The notes below the pieces were generated by a model. That model saw only the letters and a program-made list of their open reading frames with translations. It was not told where the DNA came from and searched no databases. From a bacterium (GTDB lineage Bacteria; Blakebacterota; Blakebacteria; Blakebacterales; Blakebacteraceae), in the NCBI GenBank assembly GCA_025774205.1, contig JALGWK010000210.1:1-5997 (forward strand): a DNA stretch of 5,997 bases, in the 5' to 3' direction. Below are positions 1 through 5,896 of the stretch, one piece after another. The number at the start of each line of letters is the position of its first letter. The stretch's first letter is position 1. A program made the translations under genes and the position numbers.

Positions 1-104
1 GGAGCTCCCGGGTGTCCCGACTTCGCGTTCTCCACCGTATCCGCTGACAGCATCCGGATGGTATCGACGCTCAGGCTGTCGAGACTCTTCTTCGGTGATG
101 GCAT
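1..104 (-). CDS. tkt: Transketolase, N-terminal fragment (gene continues beyond left edge)
   Basis: Reading the minus strand from ATG at 104 gives 34 codons, open to the window edge. The peptide starts MPSPKKSLDSL and contains DTIRMLSADTVENAKSGHPGA. This is the characteristic start of transketolase: an amphipathic helix followed by the SGHPG(A)P motif, whose histidine (residue 31 here) lies in the thiamine-diphosphate active site. Transketolase is a cytosolic ThDP enzyme that moves two-carbon ketol units between sugar phosphates in the pentose phosphate pathway or Calvin cycle. The start is supported by a purine-rich ribosome binding site (GAGGAGAGG) 8 nt upstream. It lies 117 bp downstream of the MFS gene on the same strand, so read-through is possible, but no functional link is evident. 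An N-terminal-half transketolase subunit of the split type cannot be excluded because the rest of the gene is missing. Confidence 0.85.
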   Translation of the reverse strand, partial: MPSPKKSLDSLSVDTIRMLSADTVENAKSGHPGA

Positions 105-112
105 GGGGCGGT

Positions 113-168
113 CCTCTCCTCGTTTCAAATTCGGTCCCATCGTATCACTGCTACGGGACAGGTAACAA
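113..168 (-). promoter_or_regulatory. Ribosome binding site and candidate promoter for transketolase
   Basis: On the minus strand, GAGGAGAGG at 121-113 is a near-ideal Shine-Dalgarno sequence for the ATG at 104. Further upstream, TTGTTA (168-163) and TACGAT (144-139) are separated by 18 bp, and a TG dinucleotide sits one base before the -10, as in extended -10 promoters. Each hexamer matches the sigma70 consensus at four of six positions. The ribosome binding site is secure; the promoter is a guess from spacing and sequence only. Confidence 0.4.
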
Positions 169-221
169 CGTTGGTGAAGTCAGATACAGGATGGTTACGT
201 GATCGGCGGAACGATTCTGTC

Positions 222-1562
222 TCAGGGAGAGGCCGGATCCGATCGTCGCCTGAGGATCAGCATGGCCAGCAGGCCGGCTCCAGCCATCAGGATCGCCGCG
301 GTCCAGTAGGGCGCGCTGAAACCGATAACCCCGAACGTGAAACCGCCCCACAGAGGCCCCACCACGCGGGCCAGGCCGCCCAGGCTCTGGGTGATACCCA
401 TGATCTCTCCCTGTTCCGCGGCCGATCCGCCGCGGGAGATGAGACTGGTGAGACTGGGGGTGTTGATCCCGCTGCCGAAGGCCATGACTCCGCTCAGGAT
501 CATCAGGACCGCCAGTCCGGGCGAGAAGGGGAGGAGCCCCAGGCTCGGGATGAGGAGGAGGATGCCGCTGATCACCAGGCGATCCTCACCGAACCGGCGG
601 GCAAGGGGACGGATGGCGAGGCCCTGGGTCAGTACGATCACGACCCCGATGTAGCCGAAGATCAGACCGTTCTCCTTCGCTCCCCAGCCCCACAACTCCT
701 CGGTCAGCAGGGCGTATGTCGTCTCCATGTTGGCCATGGCGAAGGAGATTATGAAGTAGAGGATGAGGAGGCCTCCCACCTTCGGCCGGGTCAAGGCCTG
801 GCCGAGCTGACGCAGACTGGTTCTCAAACCACCGCGCTCGGTTGGTTTTGCCTGCTCGCGCGCTGAAGCCGGATACGATTCGGGCAGCACGAACCAGGCC
901 AGGATCATGTTCCCCAGGGCCAGGAGGGCGGCGAAGTAGGCCGGGGCCGCGTACCCCCAGAGGTCGGCCATGACGCCGCCGATGAACGGGCCGAAGATGA
1001 ATCCAAGTCCGAAGGCCGCGCCGACGAGGCCCATGCCGTGAGCCCGGTCTTCCGGCGCTGTCACATCGGCGATGAACGCGTGGACCGTGGAGATGACCGC
1101 GCCGAAGAAGCCGGCCAGGATCCGTCCGATAAAAAGGAACGCCAGTGAATCGGCCAGACCGAAGACCACGAACGAGAGGGCTGTCCCGAAGAGGCAGATG
1201 AGGAGAATGGGGCGTCGGCCGACACGATCACTGATCCGTCCCCAGATGGGCGCGAAGATGAACTGCATCAGGCTGTAGGAAGCGAAGAGGAGTCCAACTT
1301 CGAACTTCGATGCCCCGAAGTCCTGGGCGTAGAAGGGGATCAACGGGATGATGATGCCGAAACCGACCAGGTTGATGAATGCCGTCAGCAGGATCACGAA
1401 GAGTGGAGAACGGCCGATCCGTCCGGTTTCGGCGGCCTCCGTGGATTCCACGGATTCTACGGATTTTGTGGGTTCTGTGGGTTCCGTGGGTTCCGACACC
1501 TGGGTGATCCCTTCCGCCTCCTCAGACGGCCGGAGCCTGGCCGTTGGAGATCGAACCATCAT
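222..1562 (-). CDS. MFS transporter, DHA1-type drug:H+ antiporter (TetA/MdtG-like)
   Basis: An inner-membrane exporter of the major facilitator superfamily with about 12 hydrophobic helices in two halves, separated by a polar loop near the sequence EQAKPTERGG. The first half has loop motif A between helices 2 and 3 (GRISDRVGRR, with the conserved Asp and Arg residues). Helix 5 carries antiporter motif C (GLGFIFGPFIGG), which marks proton-driven efflux rather than uptake. The substrate cannot be read from sequence; tetracycline- and multidrug-type exporters are the nearest relatives. The start is uncertain. I use ATG at 1562 (446 aa, with another ATG directly after it). A TTG at 1607 would add 15 residues. 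A GTG at 1499, with GGAAGGG 9 nt upstream, has the best ribosome binding site and would shorten the tail. All options leave a hydrophilic N-terminal tail with Glu/Pro/Thr/Ser/Val tripeptide repeats that typical family members lack. The gene is divergent from the copper operon. No convincing terminator follows it. Confidence 0.9.
   Translation of the reverse strand: MMVRSPTARLRPSEEAEGITQVSEPTEPTEPTKSVESVESTEAAETGRIGRSPLFVILLTAFINLVGFGIIIPLIPFYAQDFGASKFEVGLLFASYSLMQFIFAPIWGRISDRVGRRPILLICLFGTALSFVVFGLADSLAFLFIGRILAGFFGAVISTVHAFIADVTAPEDRAHGMGLVGAAFGLGFIFGPFIGGVMADLWGYAAPAYFAALLALGNMILAWFVLPESYPASAREQAKPTERGGLRTSLRQLGQALTRPKVGGLLILYFIISFAMANMETTYALLTEELWGWGAKENGLIFGYIGVVIVLTQGLAIRPLARRFGEDRLVISGILLLIPSLGLLPFSPGLAVLMILSGVMAFGSGINTPSLTSLISRGGSAAEQGEIMGITQSLGGLARVVGPLWGGFTFGVIGFSAPYWTAAILMAGAGLLAMLILRRRSDPASP
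1441..1494 (-). repeat. 9-bp tandem repeat, six units, inside the MFS N-terminus
   Basis: Six consecutive 9-bp units of consensus GTGGRTTCY (plus-strand reading): GTGGATTCC, ACGGATTCT, ACGGATTTT, GTGGGTTCT, GTGGGTTCC and GTGGGTTCC. The period is a multiple of three. On the minus strand the array therefore encodes in-frame tripeptides EPT-EPT-EPT-KSV-ESV-EST just before the first membrane helix. Unit number could vary by slippage without breaking the frame. Confidence 0.9.
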
Positions 1563-1633
1563 GGTCCAATGGGCGGAGAAGATGGCATATCGTATTCGCC
1601 CATGCAAGCCGCGCTTCGTGCCGAGCCCTCTGT

Positions 1634-1657
1634 CAGGCCCACTGCCAGGCCCACTGC
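1634..1657. repeat. 12-bp perfect tandem duplication
   Basis: CAGGCCCACTGC occurs twice back to back (1634-1645 and 1646-1657) with no mismatch. It lies upstream of the MFS start in non-coding sequence. I see no function for it. Confidence 0.85.
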
Positions 1658-1670
1658 CGATCCCCTCCCT

Positions 1671-1767
1671 GTCACACGCCGATCAGCCGCCGGTCGTCGG
1701 CCTGGCACATCCTGGTCACCTGCCGGTCGTCCGCCGGTCACCTCTCCGTCACCCGCCGATCAGCCGC
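1671..1767. repeat. Pair of 20-bp direct repeats with degenerate units between
   Basis: The 20 bases at 1671-1690 and at 1748-1767 match at 19 positions (GTCAC, then A or C, then CGCCGATCAGCCGC), 77 bp apart start to start. The interval contains further partial copies of CCGGTCGTC (1690 and 1723) and CGGTCACC. This looks like a decayed minisatellite, or possibly repeated binding sites for a regulator of the divergent genes. The right-hand copy overlaps the inverted repeat at 1758-1772. Confidence 0.75.
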
Positions 1768-1810
1768 TGATCATCTCTCATCCATCTGTGGTTGATGTTC
1801 CGATCTCTGA

Positions 1811-1839
1811 TTGCTGTTATCCCACCGATTGCATATACT
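1811..1839 (+). promoter_or_regulatory. Sigma70-like promoter of the copA-csoR operon
   Basis: TTGCTG at 1811-1816 and TATACT at 1834-1839 are separated by exactly 17 bp. The -10 matches the consensus at five of six positions; the -35 is weaker, with TTG conserved. Transcription would start near 1846 and give a leader of about 55 nt before copA. The -10 box sits inside the adjacent inverted repeat, the arrangement expected for a repressor that blocks RNA polymerase. Confidence 0.6.
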
Positions 1840-1856
1840 ATACCCCAGTATAGTAT
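1835..1856. promoter_or_regulatory. 22-bp perfect inverted repeat, probable CsoR operator
   Basis: Arms ATACTATAC (1835-1843) and GTATAGTAT (1848-1856) are exact reverse complements around the centre CCCA. The inner part, ATAC-CCCA-GTAT, resembles the pseudo-palindromes with a central C/G tract bound by CsoR repressors. The GC core is shorter than in well-known CsoR sites, and the extra outer TATAGTAT arms are unusual. Overlap with the -10 box and the presence of csoR in the same operon make autoregulation by CsoR the simplest reading. Binding itself is inferred. Confidence 0.65.
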
Positions 1857-1886
1857 TTATTCGGATTGTGTAGCTGAGGCGGTACT

Positions 1887-1895
1887 GGAAGGGAG
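1887..1895 (+). promoter_or_regulatory. Ribosome binding site of copA
   Basis: GGAAGGGAG ends 5 nt before the ATG at 1901 and fixes that start. No other in-frame start with comparable support lies upstream of the metal-binding domain. Confidence 0.7.
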
Positions 1896-1900
1896 TCGAA

Positions 1901-4123
1901 ATGGCAGCGGGCAATGCAGCGGATACTGAAACAAGTGCTGAAACGGGTACTGAAGCGGTTCGTGAAACGGGTGGTGAAGCACAGATCACTTGTGATGTAC
2001 GGGGGATGCACTGCGCCGGTTGTGTGGCCAATGTGGAGAAGGCTATCTCGAGGGTGTCGGGTGTCCACGATGTGAAGGTGAACCTGGTAGCCGAGAAGGC
2101 CTGGATCACGGTCGGCGAGGGCGCGCCCGACTTCGCCGAACTCGTCGAGGCGGTCGATCGGGCCGGTTTCACGCTCCGGGCTGCCGCGGAAGACATCGGC
2201 CAGAGGCGTGAGGAACTGCAAGTCGCCGACCAACAGAAGTTGGATGGGGCCCGTCGGCGGATGGTCTGGGCCTGGGGGTTGAGCGCGCCGATCATCATCT
2301 GGATGATTCCGGAGATGTTCTTCCACGTAGCCTGGCCGAGCAGGACGGTCTTCGACCTCGGCATGGTTCTCCTGGCTCTGCCGGTGCTCCTCTGGACCGG
2401 CTGGCCGACCCTTCGGGGGGCCTGGAAGTCAGCGCTCAATCGCGCCCCGAACATGGACGTGCTCATCGTGATGGGTTCAGGCGCTTCCCTTCTGACCGGG
2501 GTAGCGTCCGTTCTCGGTCATTTCTTCTCCTTCCCGGCGGCCCTCAACTACGCCGGCGTGGGCGCCATGATCATGGCCTTCCACCTGACCGGCCGCTATA
2601 TCGAGACGCGTTCGCGCGGGAGGGCCTCACAGGCGATCAGGAAGCTGCTGACTCTCGAGGCGCGGACCGCCCGGATCCTCACTGGCGAAGGTGACAGTGC
2701 CGTTGAGCGCGAGGTGCCGATCGAGGATGTAGTGGTCGGAACGGTGATGATCGTCAGGCCGGGCGAGAAAGTGCCTACTGATGGTGAGATCATCGACGGC
2801 TCATCGACAGTGGATGAATCGATCGCTACCGGGGAATCGATGCCGGTCACGAAAGGTCCCGGCGACCAGGTCATCGGAGCCACGGTGAACGGCGGCGGGG
2901 TGCTGAAGGTCAGAGCCACCGGGGTGGGGGAGGATACCTTCCTGGCCGGCGTTATCAGACTCGTCGAGGAGGCCCAGTCGAGTGAGGTGCCGATTCAGCA
3001 GTTCGCCGATCGGGTGACCGCCATCTTCGTGCCGACCGTCATCGGCATCGCCGCCGGCACCTTCCTGATCTGGCTCCTGCTGCCTGGCGTCATGGGTGGG
3101 GTCGCCCGCTGGGCCGCCGGTTTCCTCCCCTGGGTCGATCCCACTCTCAACCCACTGAGCCTGGCGCTCTTTGCCGCCATAGCGGTGCTCGTTATCGCCT
3201 GTCCCTGTGCCCTCGGTCTGGCGACACCCACCGCCCTCATGGTAGGCAGCGGCCTGGGGGCTGAGAACGGTATCCTGATCAGGAAGGGAGAAGCGATCCA
3301 GGTCCTGAAGGATGTCGGGACGATCCTGCTCGACAAAACCGGGACGATCACACTCGGCGAACCGGCGGTCACCGGTCTGGCGGCTCTGGCAGGGGCCTCG
3401 GGTGAGGAGGTTCTGCTCGCCATGGCAGCCTCCGTCGAGCGTCATTCGGAACACCCGATCGGCCGGGCTATCGTCGCGGCCGCGGAAGAGAGGGGAATCG
3501 GATTCCTGGAGGTCCGGGAGGCGGAGGCTATCCCCGGCCGGGGCATGGTGGGGCTCGTGGACGGTGTCCGGGTCACGGTCGGTTCGATCGCGTTGATCGG
3601 AGAGACAGAGGAGGACGGGCCGAAAATGAAGGACGACCTCCGGGCTCACCTCGACCGTTTCGAGGAACGGGGGGAGACCGCGGTTGTGGTCACCCGGGAC
3701 GGCCGTCCGATGGGGGTCATAGCCGTCGCCGATCCTGTCAAACCCGACTCGGGCGAGGCGATTGCGAGCCTGAGAGAGATGGGACTCGAACCGGTCATGA
3801 TCACCGGCGACAACGAACGGACCGCCCGCGCGATCGCTGCCCAGGTCGGGATCGAGCGGGTCATCGCCGGAGTCATGCCCGACCGGAAGTCGGAGGAGGT
3901 CGCGCGGCTGCAGGGCGCGGGTGAAGTGGTGGCCATGGTGGGCCACCTTCAGCAAGATCCGTCAGAACCTCTTCTGGGCCTACTTCTACAACGCCATCGC
4001 GCTGCCGGTGGCGATCCTCGGGATGCTCCATCCCCTCATCGCCGAGGCGGCGATGGCCTTCTCGAGCATCAACGTGGTGAGCAACAGTGCCAGGTTGCGC
4101 CGGCTGAACCTCCGGAAGAGTGA
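1901..4123 (+). CDS. copA: Cu(+)-exporting P1B-type ATPase, disrupted by internal deletion and frameshift
   Basis: Family role: ATP-driven export of Cu(+) across the inner membrane. An acidic/Thr-rich repetitive tail (about 8-27) precedes one HMA metal-binding domain (28-95) with GMHCAGC (Cys38, Cys41). Predicted helices lie near 121-142, 150-168, 186-208, 214-233, 372-395 and 418-442, the last carrying the copper-site CPC (Cys434, Cys436). The actuator domain has TGES (310-313). The catalytic core has DKTGT with the phosphorylated Asp478, the HP motif (His518-Pro519) and TGDN (635-638). Up to MVG (679-681) the protein is normal. Then the expected DGxND is absent and the frame reads 59 unrelated residues starting HLQQD, ending at TGA 4121-4123. 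The true C-terminus continues in another frame at 3942-4127. About 50 residues are missing, so the product lacks the Mg-binding hinge and its last two helices in frame. Identity is secure; function as written is very unlikely. csoR follows directly, probably in one transcript. Confidence 0.93.
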   Translation: MAAGNAADTETSAETGTEAVRETGGEAQITCDVRGMHCAGCVANVEKAISRVSGVHDVKVNLVAEKAWITVGEGAPDFAELVEAVDRAGFTLRAAAEDIGQRREELQVADQQKLDGARRRMVWAWGLSAPIIIWMIPEMFFHVAWPSRTVFDLGMVLLALPVLLWTGWPTLRGAWKSALNRAPNMDVLIVMGSGASLLTGVASVLGHFFSFPAALNYAGVGAMIMAFHLTGRYIETRSRGRASQAIRKLLTLEARTARILTGEGDSAVEREVPIEDVVVGTVMIVRPGEKVPTDGEIIDGSSTVDESIATGESMPVTKGPGDQVIGATVNGGGVLKVRATGVGEDTFLAGVIRLVEEAQSSEVPIQQFADRVTAIFVPTVIGIAAGTFLIWLLLPGVMGGVARWAAGFLPWVDPTLNPLSLALFAAIAVLVIACPCALGLATPTALMVGSGLGAENGILIRKGEAIQVLKDVGTILLDKTGTITLGEPAVTGLAALAGASGEEVLLAMAASVERHSEHPIGRAIVAAAEERGIGFLEVREAEAIPGRGMVGLVDGVRVTVGSIALIGETEEDGPKMKDDLRAHLDRFEERGETAVVVTRDGRPMGVIAVADPVKPDSGEAIASLREMGLEPVMITGDNERTARAIAAQVGIERVIAGVMPDRKSEEVARLQGAGEVVAMVGHLQQDPSEPLLGLLLQRHRAAGGDPRDAPSPHRRGGDGLLEHQRGEQQCQVAPAEPPEE
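1922..1981 (+). repeat. 12-bp tandem repeat, five units, inside the CopA N-terminus
   Basis: Five imperfect 12-bp units, about GGTRCTGAARCG, run in the reading frame: GATACTGAAACA, AGTGCTGAAACG, GGTACTGAAGCG, GTTCGTGAAACG and GGTGGTGAAGCA. They encode tetrapeptides [20 protein letters not shown] just before the HMA domain. GAA is conserved in every unit. The resulting acidic, disordered-looking tail is not part of the usual CopA core. Confidence 0.85.
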
Positions 4124-4127
4124 TTGA
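3942..4127 (+). pseudogene. copA: Displaced C-terminal segment of copA (last two membrane helices)
   Basis: In the frame one base ahead of the upstream copA frame, 61 codons from 3942 read [17 protein letters not shown], then a hydrophobic helix ([21 protein letters not shown]). MAFSS and [12 protein letters not shown] follow, ending at TGA 4125-4127. This is the conserved end of Cu(+) ATPases, including the YN motif of the penultimate helix and the MxxSS motif of the last helix, which contribute copper ligands. It has no start codon or ribosome binding site of its own. It is the remainder of copA after the deletion at 3940-3943. Its preserved sequence suggests that the break is recent or artefactual. 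Confidence 0.85.
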
Positions 4128-4141
4128 AAGAGCGATTGAAA
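4118..4141 (+). repeat. 12-bp tandem duplication across the copA stop codons
   Basis: GAGTGATTGAAA (4118-4129) is followed at once by GAGCGATTGAAA (4130-4141), with one mismatch. The first unit contains both the TGA reached by the upstream copA frame (4121) and the TGA of the original C-terminal frame (4125). The second unit ends at the first base of the csoR ribosome binding site, AGGGAG. Confidence 0.75.
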
Positions 4142-4153
4142 GGGAGAATATCG

Positions 4154-4489
4154 ATGGCTTCGAACGGAACAGATCATGGGCAGGTCGCCCCGGAGGCTGC
4201 CTCCAGTCTCACCTCCCCCGAGGTGAAGGAAGATATCAGGCGCCGGATGAACCGGCTCACCGGACAGGTCGCCGGCATCCAGCGGATGGTGGAGGAGGAG
4301 ACCTACTGTATCGACATCATCCAGCAGATCGCGGCGGTCAGGGGAGCCCTCGGCAAGGTCGCCGGACGGCTGCTGGAGGCGCACGTCAATCACTGCGTCT
4401 ACGCCGCCTTTGAATCTGGCTCACCCGGGGATCAGCGGGAGAAGATCGATGAGCTGGTCACGGTCTTCGAGCGGAGTTTGAAGAGCTGA
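4154..4489 (+). CDS. csoR: CsoR-family copper-sensing transcriptional repressor
   Basis: A 111-residue cytosolic all-helical protein of the CsoR/RcnR (DUF156) family. The hallmark helix RRRMNRLTGQVAGIQRMVEEE (about 29-49) precedes the Cu(+) site. Cys52, His77 and Cys81 are spaced 25 and 4 residues apart, exactly as Cys36, His61 and Cys65 in Mycobacterium tuberculosis CsoR, and Tyr51 matches its second-shell tyrosine. This points to Cu(+) rather than Ni, formaldehyde or persulfide sensing. In the family, the apo-protein binds operator DNA and Cu(+) releases it. The ATG at 4154 is preferred because AGGGAG (4141-4146) lies 7 nt upstream. A TTG at 4124, overlapping the copA stop, would add 10 residues without support. 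The N-terminal 22 residues form a polar tail longer than usual. The gene starts 26 bp after the original copA stop, so co-transcription is likely, and the palindrome at the copA promoter is the natural target. Confidence 0.93.
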   Translation: MASNGTDHGQVAPEAASSLTSPEVKEDIRRRMNRLTGQVAGIQRMVEEETYCIDIIQQIAAVRGALGKVAGRLLEAHVNHCVYAAFESGSPGDQREKIDELVTVFERSLKS

Positions 4490-4511
4490 GAAGAGCTGCT
4501 GGGAAAAGGCA

Positions 4512-4541
4512 AAGGCCCGCCGGATTACTCCGGCGGGCCTT
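4512..4541. terminator. Bidirectional intrinsic terminator between csoR and the lipoprotein gene
   Basis: A perfect 13-bp stem has arms 4512-4524 (AAGGCCCGCCGGA) and 4529-4541 and loop TTAC. On the plus strand the stem ends in TT followed by CT, a short U-tract. On the minus strand the A-rich sequence before the stem becomes a longer T-rich tail (TTTGCCTTTT). It lies 22 bp after csoR and 59 bp after the end of the convergent lipoprotein gene, so it probably serves both and is stronger for the minus strand. Confidence 0.85.
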
Positions 4542-4552
4542 CTGAAGCTGTG

Positions 4553-4582
4553 TTCCCGACCCCGGTAATGGGGTGCGGGGAA
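4553..4582 (-). other. Imperfect hairpin in the lipoprotein 3' region
   Basis: TTCCC (4553-4557) pairs with GGGAA (4578-4582), and ACCCC (4559-4563) pairs with GGGGT (4570-4574), around loop GGTAAT with a small internal loop. It lies between the lipoprotein stop codon and the main terminator and has no T-tract. It may stabilise the mRNA end or be chance pairing in GC-rich DNA. Confidence 0.35.
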
Positions 4583-4600
4583 TTGATCGCGGGCCGTTAC

Positions 4601-5785
4601 CTAGCGGTCGATCTGGTAGGCGATGACGCTGGGGATCCCCTCCGGATCCGCTTCGACCAGGTAGAGCCGGTCGTCGATGAACTGGAGGAAGGCAGGGGAA
4701 TTCACTCCCTCTATCTCTATCCGCTGCAGGAATCTCCCACGTTCGTCGAAGAGGTCGAAGGTGTTGGTATCGTGGGTGCCCTCCCGGCTTACCTGGGCCC
4801 AGAGGTATCCCTGGGGATCGTGGTAGGGGATACCGAGAAACGCGCGGTTCGGGTCTGGCTCGTAGTCGAGCTGGAAATCGGGCGGCAGCTGACCACCAGC
4901 CTGCTGTTCGATAAGACGCATCACCACTTCCCGTTCCTCATCGATCTCCTGATCGCTCTTGGGGATCAGAGGAACATCCTTCTCGACGACCATATTCAGG
5001 GTACCGTCTATATTGAAGACATTCAGCTGGTAGATGTCGGTCCGGGGACGGCACTGCCAGATCCGTCCCTCGGCATCCTGGGTGTAGAGGGGAATGTTCT
5101 CGGCGACGCCACCCAGCTGGAGATCGGTGATGTCGAGCTGGACACTCCTCCTGAAGAGGGTGTTCAGGGTATCTCCCTCGGTGTTGAAACGGCGCAGAAG
5201 GTAATCGATCTCCACCACTTCATCCGTCACCAGTCGCTGGTTGACATGGATGCCCATGAATCCGTCGGAGGTGGTCTGGATGAAAAGGGGTGGTAACATA
5301 CTGAAGGGGATGATCTTCAGGAATTCGCCATCCGGGGTGAAAAGGACCAGCCGGGCCGAGCCCATGCTCGGAACCCAGAGATTTCCGTCGGGACCGAGGC
5401 TGACCCCCTGGGCGTAGAACATCTCTCCCGGTCCCTGACCCTGTCGTCCGATGGTCCGGATGTACTGCCCCTCACTGTCGTAACTCCGGACGATGTCCTC
5501 CCGGGAGATCTGGACGAAGGTGCGGTGGTCGGCGTCGGTCGCGATGCCACCAATGCCGGTGAAGATGTACTCGTCGCCTGCCATGTCATCCTCACCGATG
5601 CGGAAGAGCTCTGTCAGTCCGACCGTCATGTTCGGGCGGGTCGGTTCGGCAGGATTGGTGACGTAGAGGATCCCGTCTATCTCCTGCACCGAGACCTTCG
5701 ATCCCTGGCAGGCGGTGGCGGAAACGAGCAGGAGCGCGAGCAGCAGGCTCCCGGTGAGGCGGCCCTTCTTCGATGACGACAGCAT
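4601..5785 (-). CDS. Six-bladed beta-propeller (NHL-like) lipoprotein of unknown function
   Basis: A 394-residue exported protein. The N-terminus has Lys/Arg residues, a leucine-rich helix (11-21) and SATAC, with Cys26 as the likely lipidated residue. The lipobox is not ideal (Ala at -3). The rest is beta-strand repeats of the propeller type. They include RTIGRQGQGPGEMF (110-123) followed by LGPDGNLWV, later DAEGRIW and DPQGYLW, and blade-closing pieces such as LVLFTPDGEFL and FDLFDERGRFL. The GxGPGE motif with a following D/PxGxxWV is typical of NHL/6-bladed propeller lipoproteins found in large paralogous sets in some Gram-negative phyla; their ligands are mostly unknown. No catalytic motif is visible. 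The ATG at 5785 has GGAGA 5 nt upstream. The gene is convergent with csoR and has its own strand partner downstream of the partial gene at the right edge. A role in copper handling is not supported beyond proximity. Confidence 0.85.
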   Translation of the reverse strand: MLSSSKKGRLTGSLLLALLLVSATACQGSKVSVQEIDGILYVTNPAEPTRPNMTVGLTELFRIGEDDMAGDEYIFTGIGGIATDADHRTFVQISREDIVRSYDSEGQYIRTIGRQGQGPGEMFYAQGVSLGPDGNLWVPSMGSARLVLFTPDGEFLKIIPFSMLPPLFIQTTSDGFMGIHVNQRLVTDEVVEIDYLLRRFNTEGDTLNTLFRRSVQLDITDLQLGGVAENIPLYTQDAEGRIWQCRPRTDIYQLNVFNIDGTLNMVVEKDVPLIPKSDQEIDEEREVVMRLIEQQAGGQLPPDFQLDYEPDPNRAFLGIPYHDPQGYLWAQVSREGTHDTNTFDLFDERGRFLQRIEIEGVNSPAFLQFIDDRLYLVEADPEGIPSVIAYQIDR

Positions 5786-5896
5786 GGTTTTCTCCGGTGT
5801 TATCGATGGTTACCTGAATGCTATGCAATAGGTACGAATCTGAGAGGTTTACCTTTCATGAGCAAATACGGTGAAGTACCAGCAACGTCCGTCCGC

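Larger units (their letters stand above)
1563..1900. other. Divergent intergenic region between MFS exporter and copA
   Basis: No believable gene lies here. The open frames present have poor composition and match no family I recognise. The left two thirds is GC-rich and full of short direct repeats related to CCGGTCGTC and CGGTCAC. A small perfect inverted repeat (GATCAGC-C-GCTGATC) lies at 1758-1772. The last hundred bases turn AT-richer and hold the copA promoter, palindrome and ribosome binding site listed separately. The MFS promoter must also lie here, but I see no clear -35/-10 pair on the minus strand. Confidence 0.6.

Noticed and set aside
171-866. Plus-strand open frame of 231 codons over the MFS gene
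   Set aside because: It is antisense to the well-supported MFS helices and motifs, and its product is polar low-complexity sequence with no recognisable domain.
1634-1772. CRISPR array
   Set aside because: Repeats are short, imperfect and unevenly spaced, there are only two long copies, and no cas gene is in the window.
1771-2466. Minus-strand open frames across the copA promoter and N-terminus
   Set aside because: They run antisense through the HMA domain and first helices, and show no domain and no ribosome binding site.
3935-3950. Programmed ribosomal frameshift to fuse the two copA frames
   Set aside because: There is no slippery heptamer. A frame change alone would still lack the roughly 50 residues with GDGxND, so this is a deletion rather than recoding.
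2801-3955. Long minus-strand open frame (384 codons) inside copA
   Set aside because: It is antisense to a strongly conserved ATPase. Its composition is rich in Asp, Gly, Arg and His without any domain, as expected for a shadow frame in GC-rich DNA.
4124-4156. TTG at 4124 as the csoR start
   Set aside because: It has no ribosome binding site of its own, whereas ATG 4154 has AGGGAG at good spacing. The added residues KERLKGRIS arise from the tandem 12-mer.
4550-5296. Plus-strand open frame of 248 codons over the lipoprotein gene
   Set aside because: The minus strand carries a signal peptide, propeller motifs and a ribosome binding site. The plus frame begins just past the terminator and mirrors those codons.
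5786-5896. Clear promoter for the lipoprotein gene
   Set aside because: Several TTG-starting hexamers occur on the minus strand, but none has a good -10 at 16-18 bp that would leave room for the ribosome binding site.
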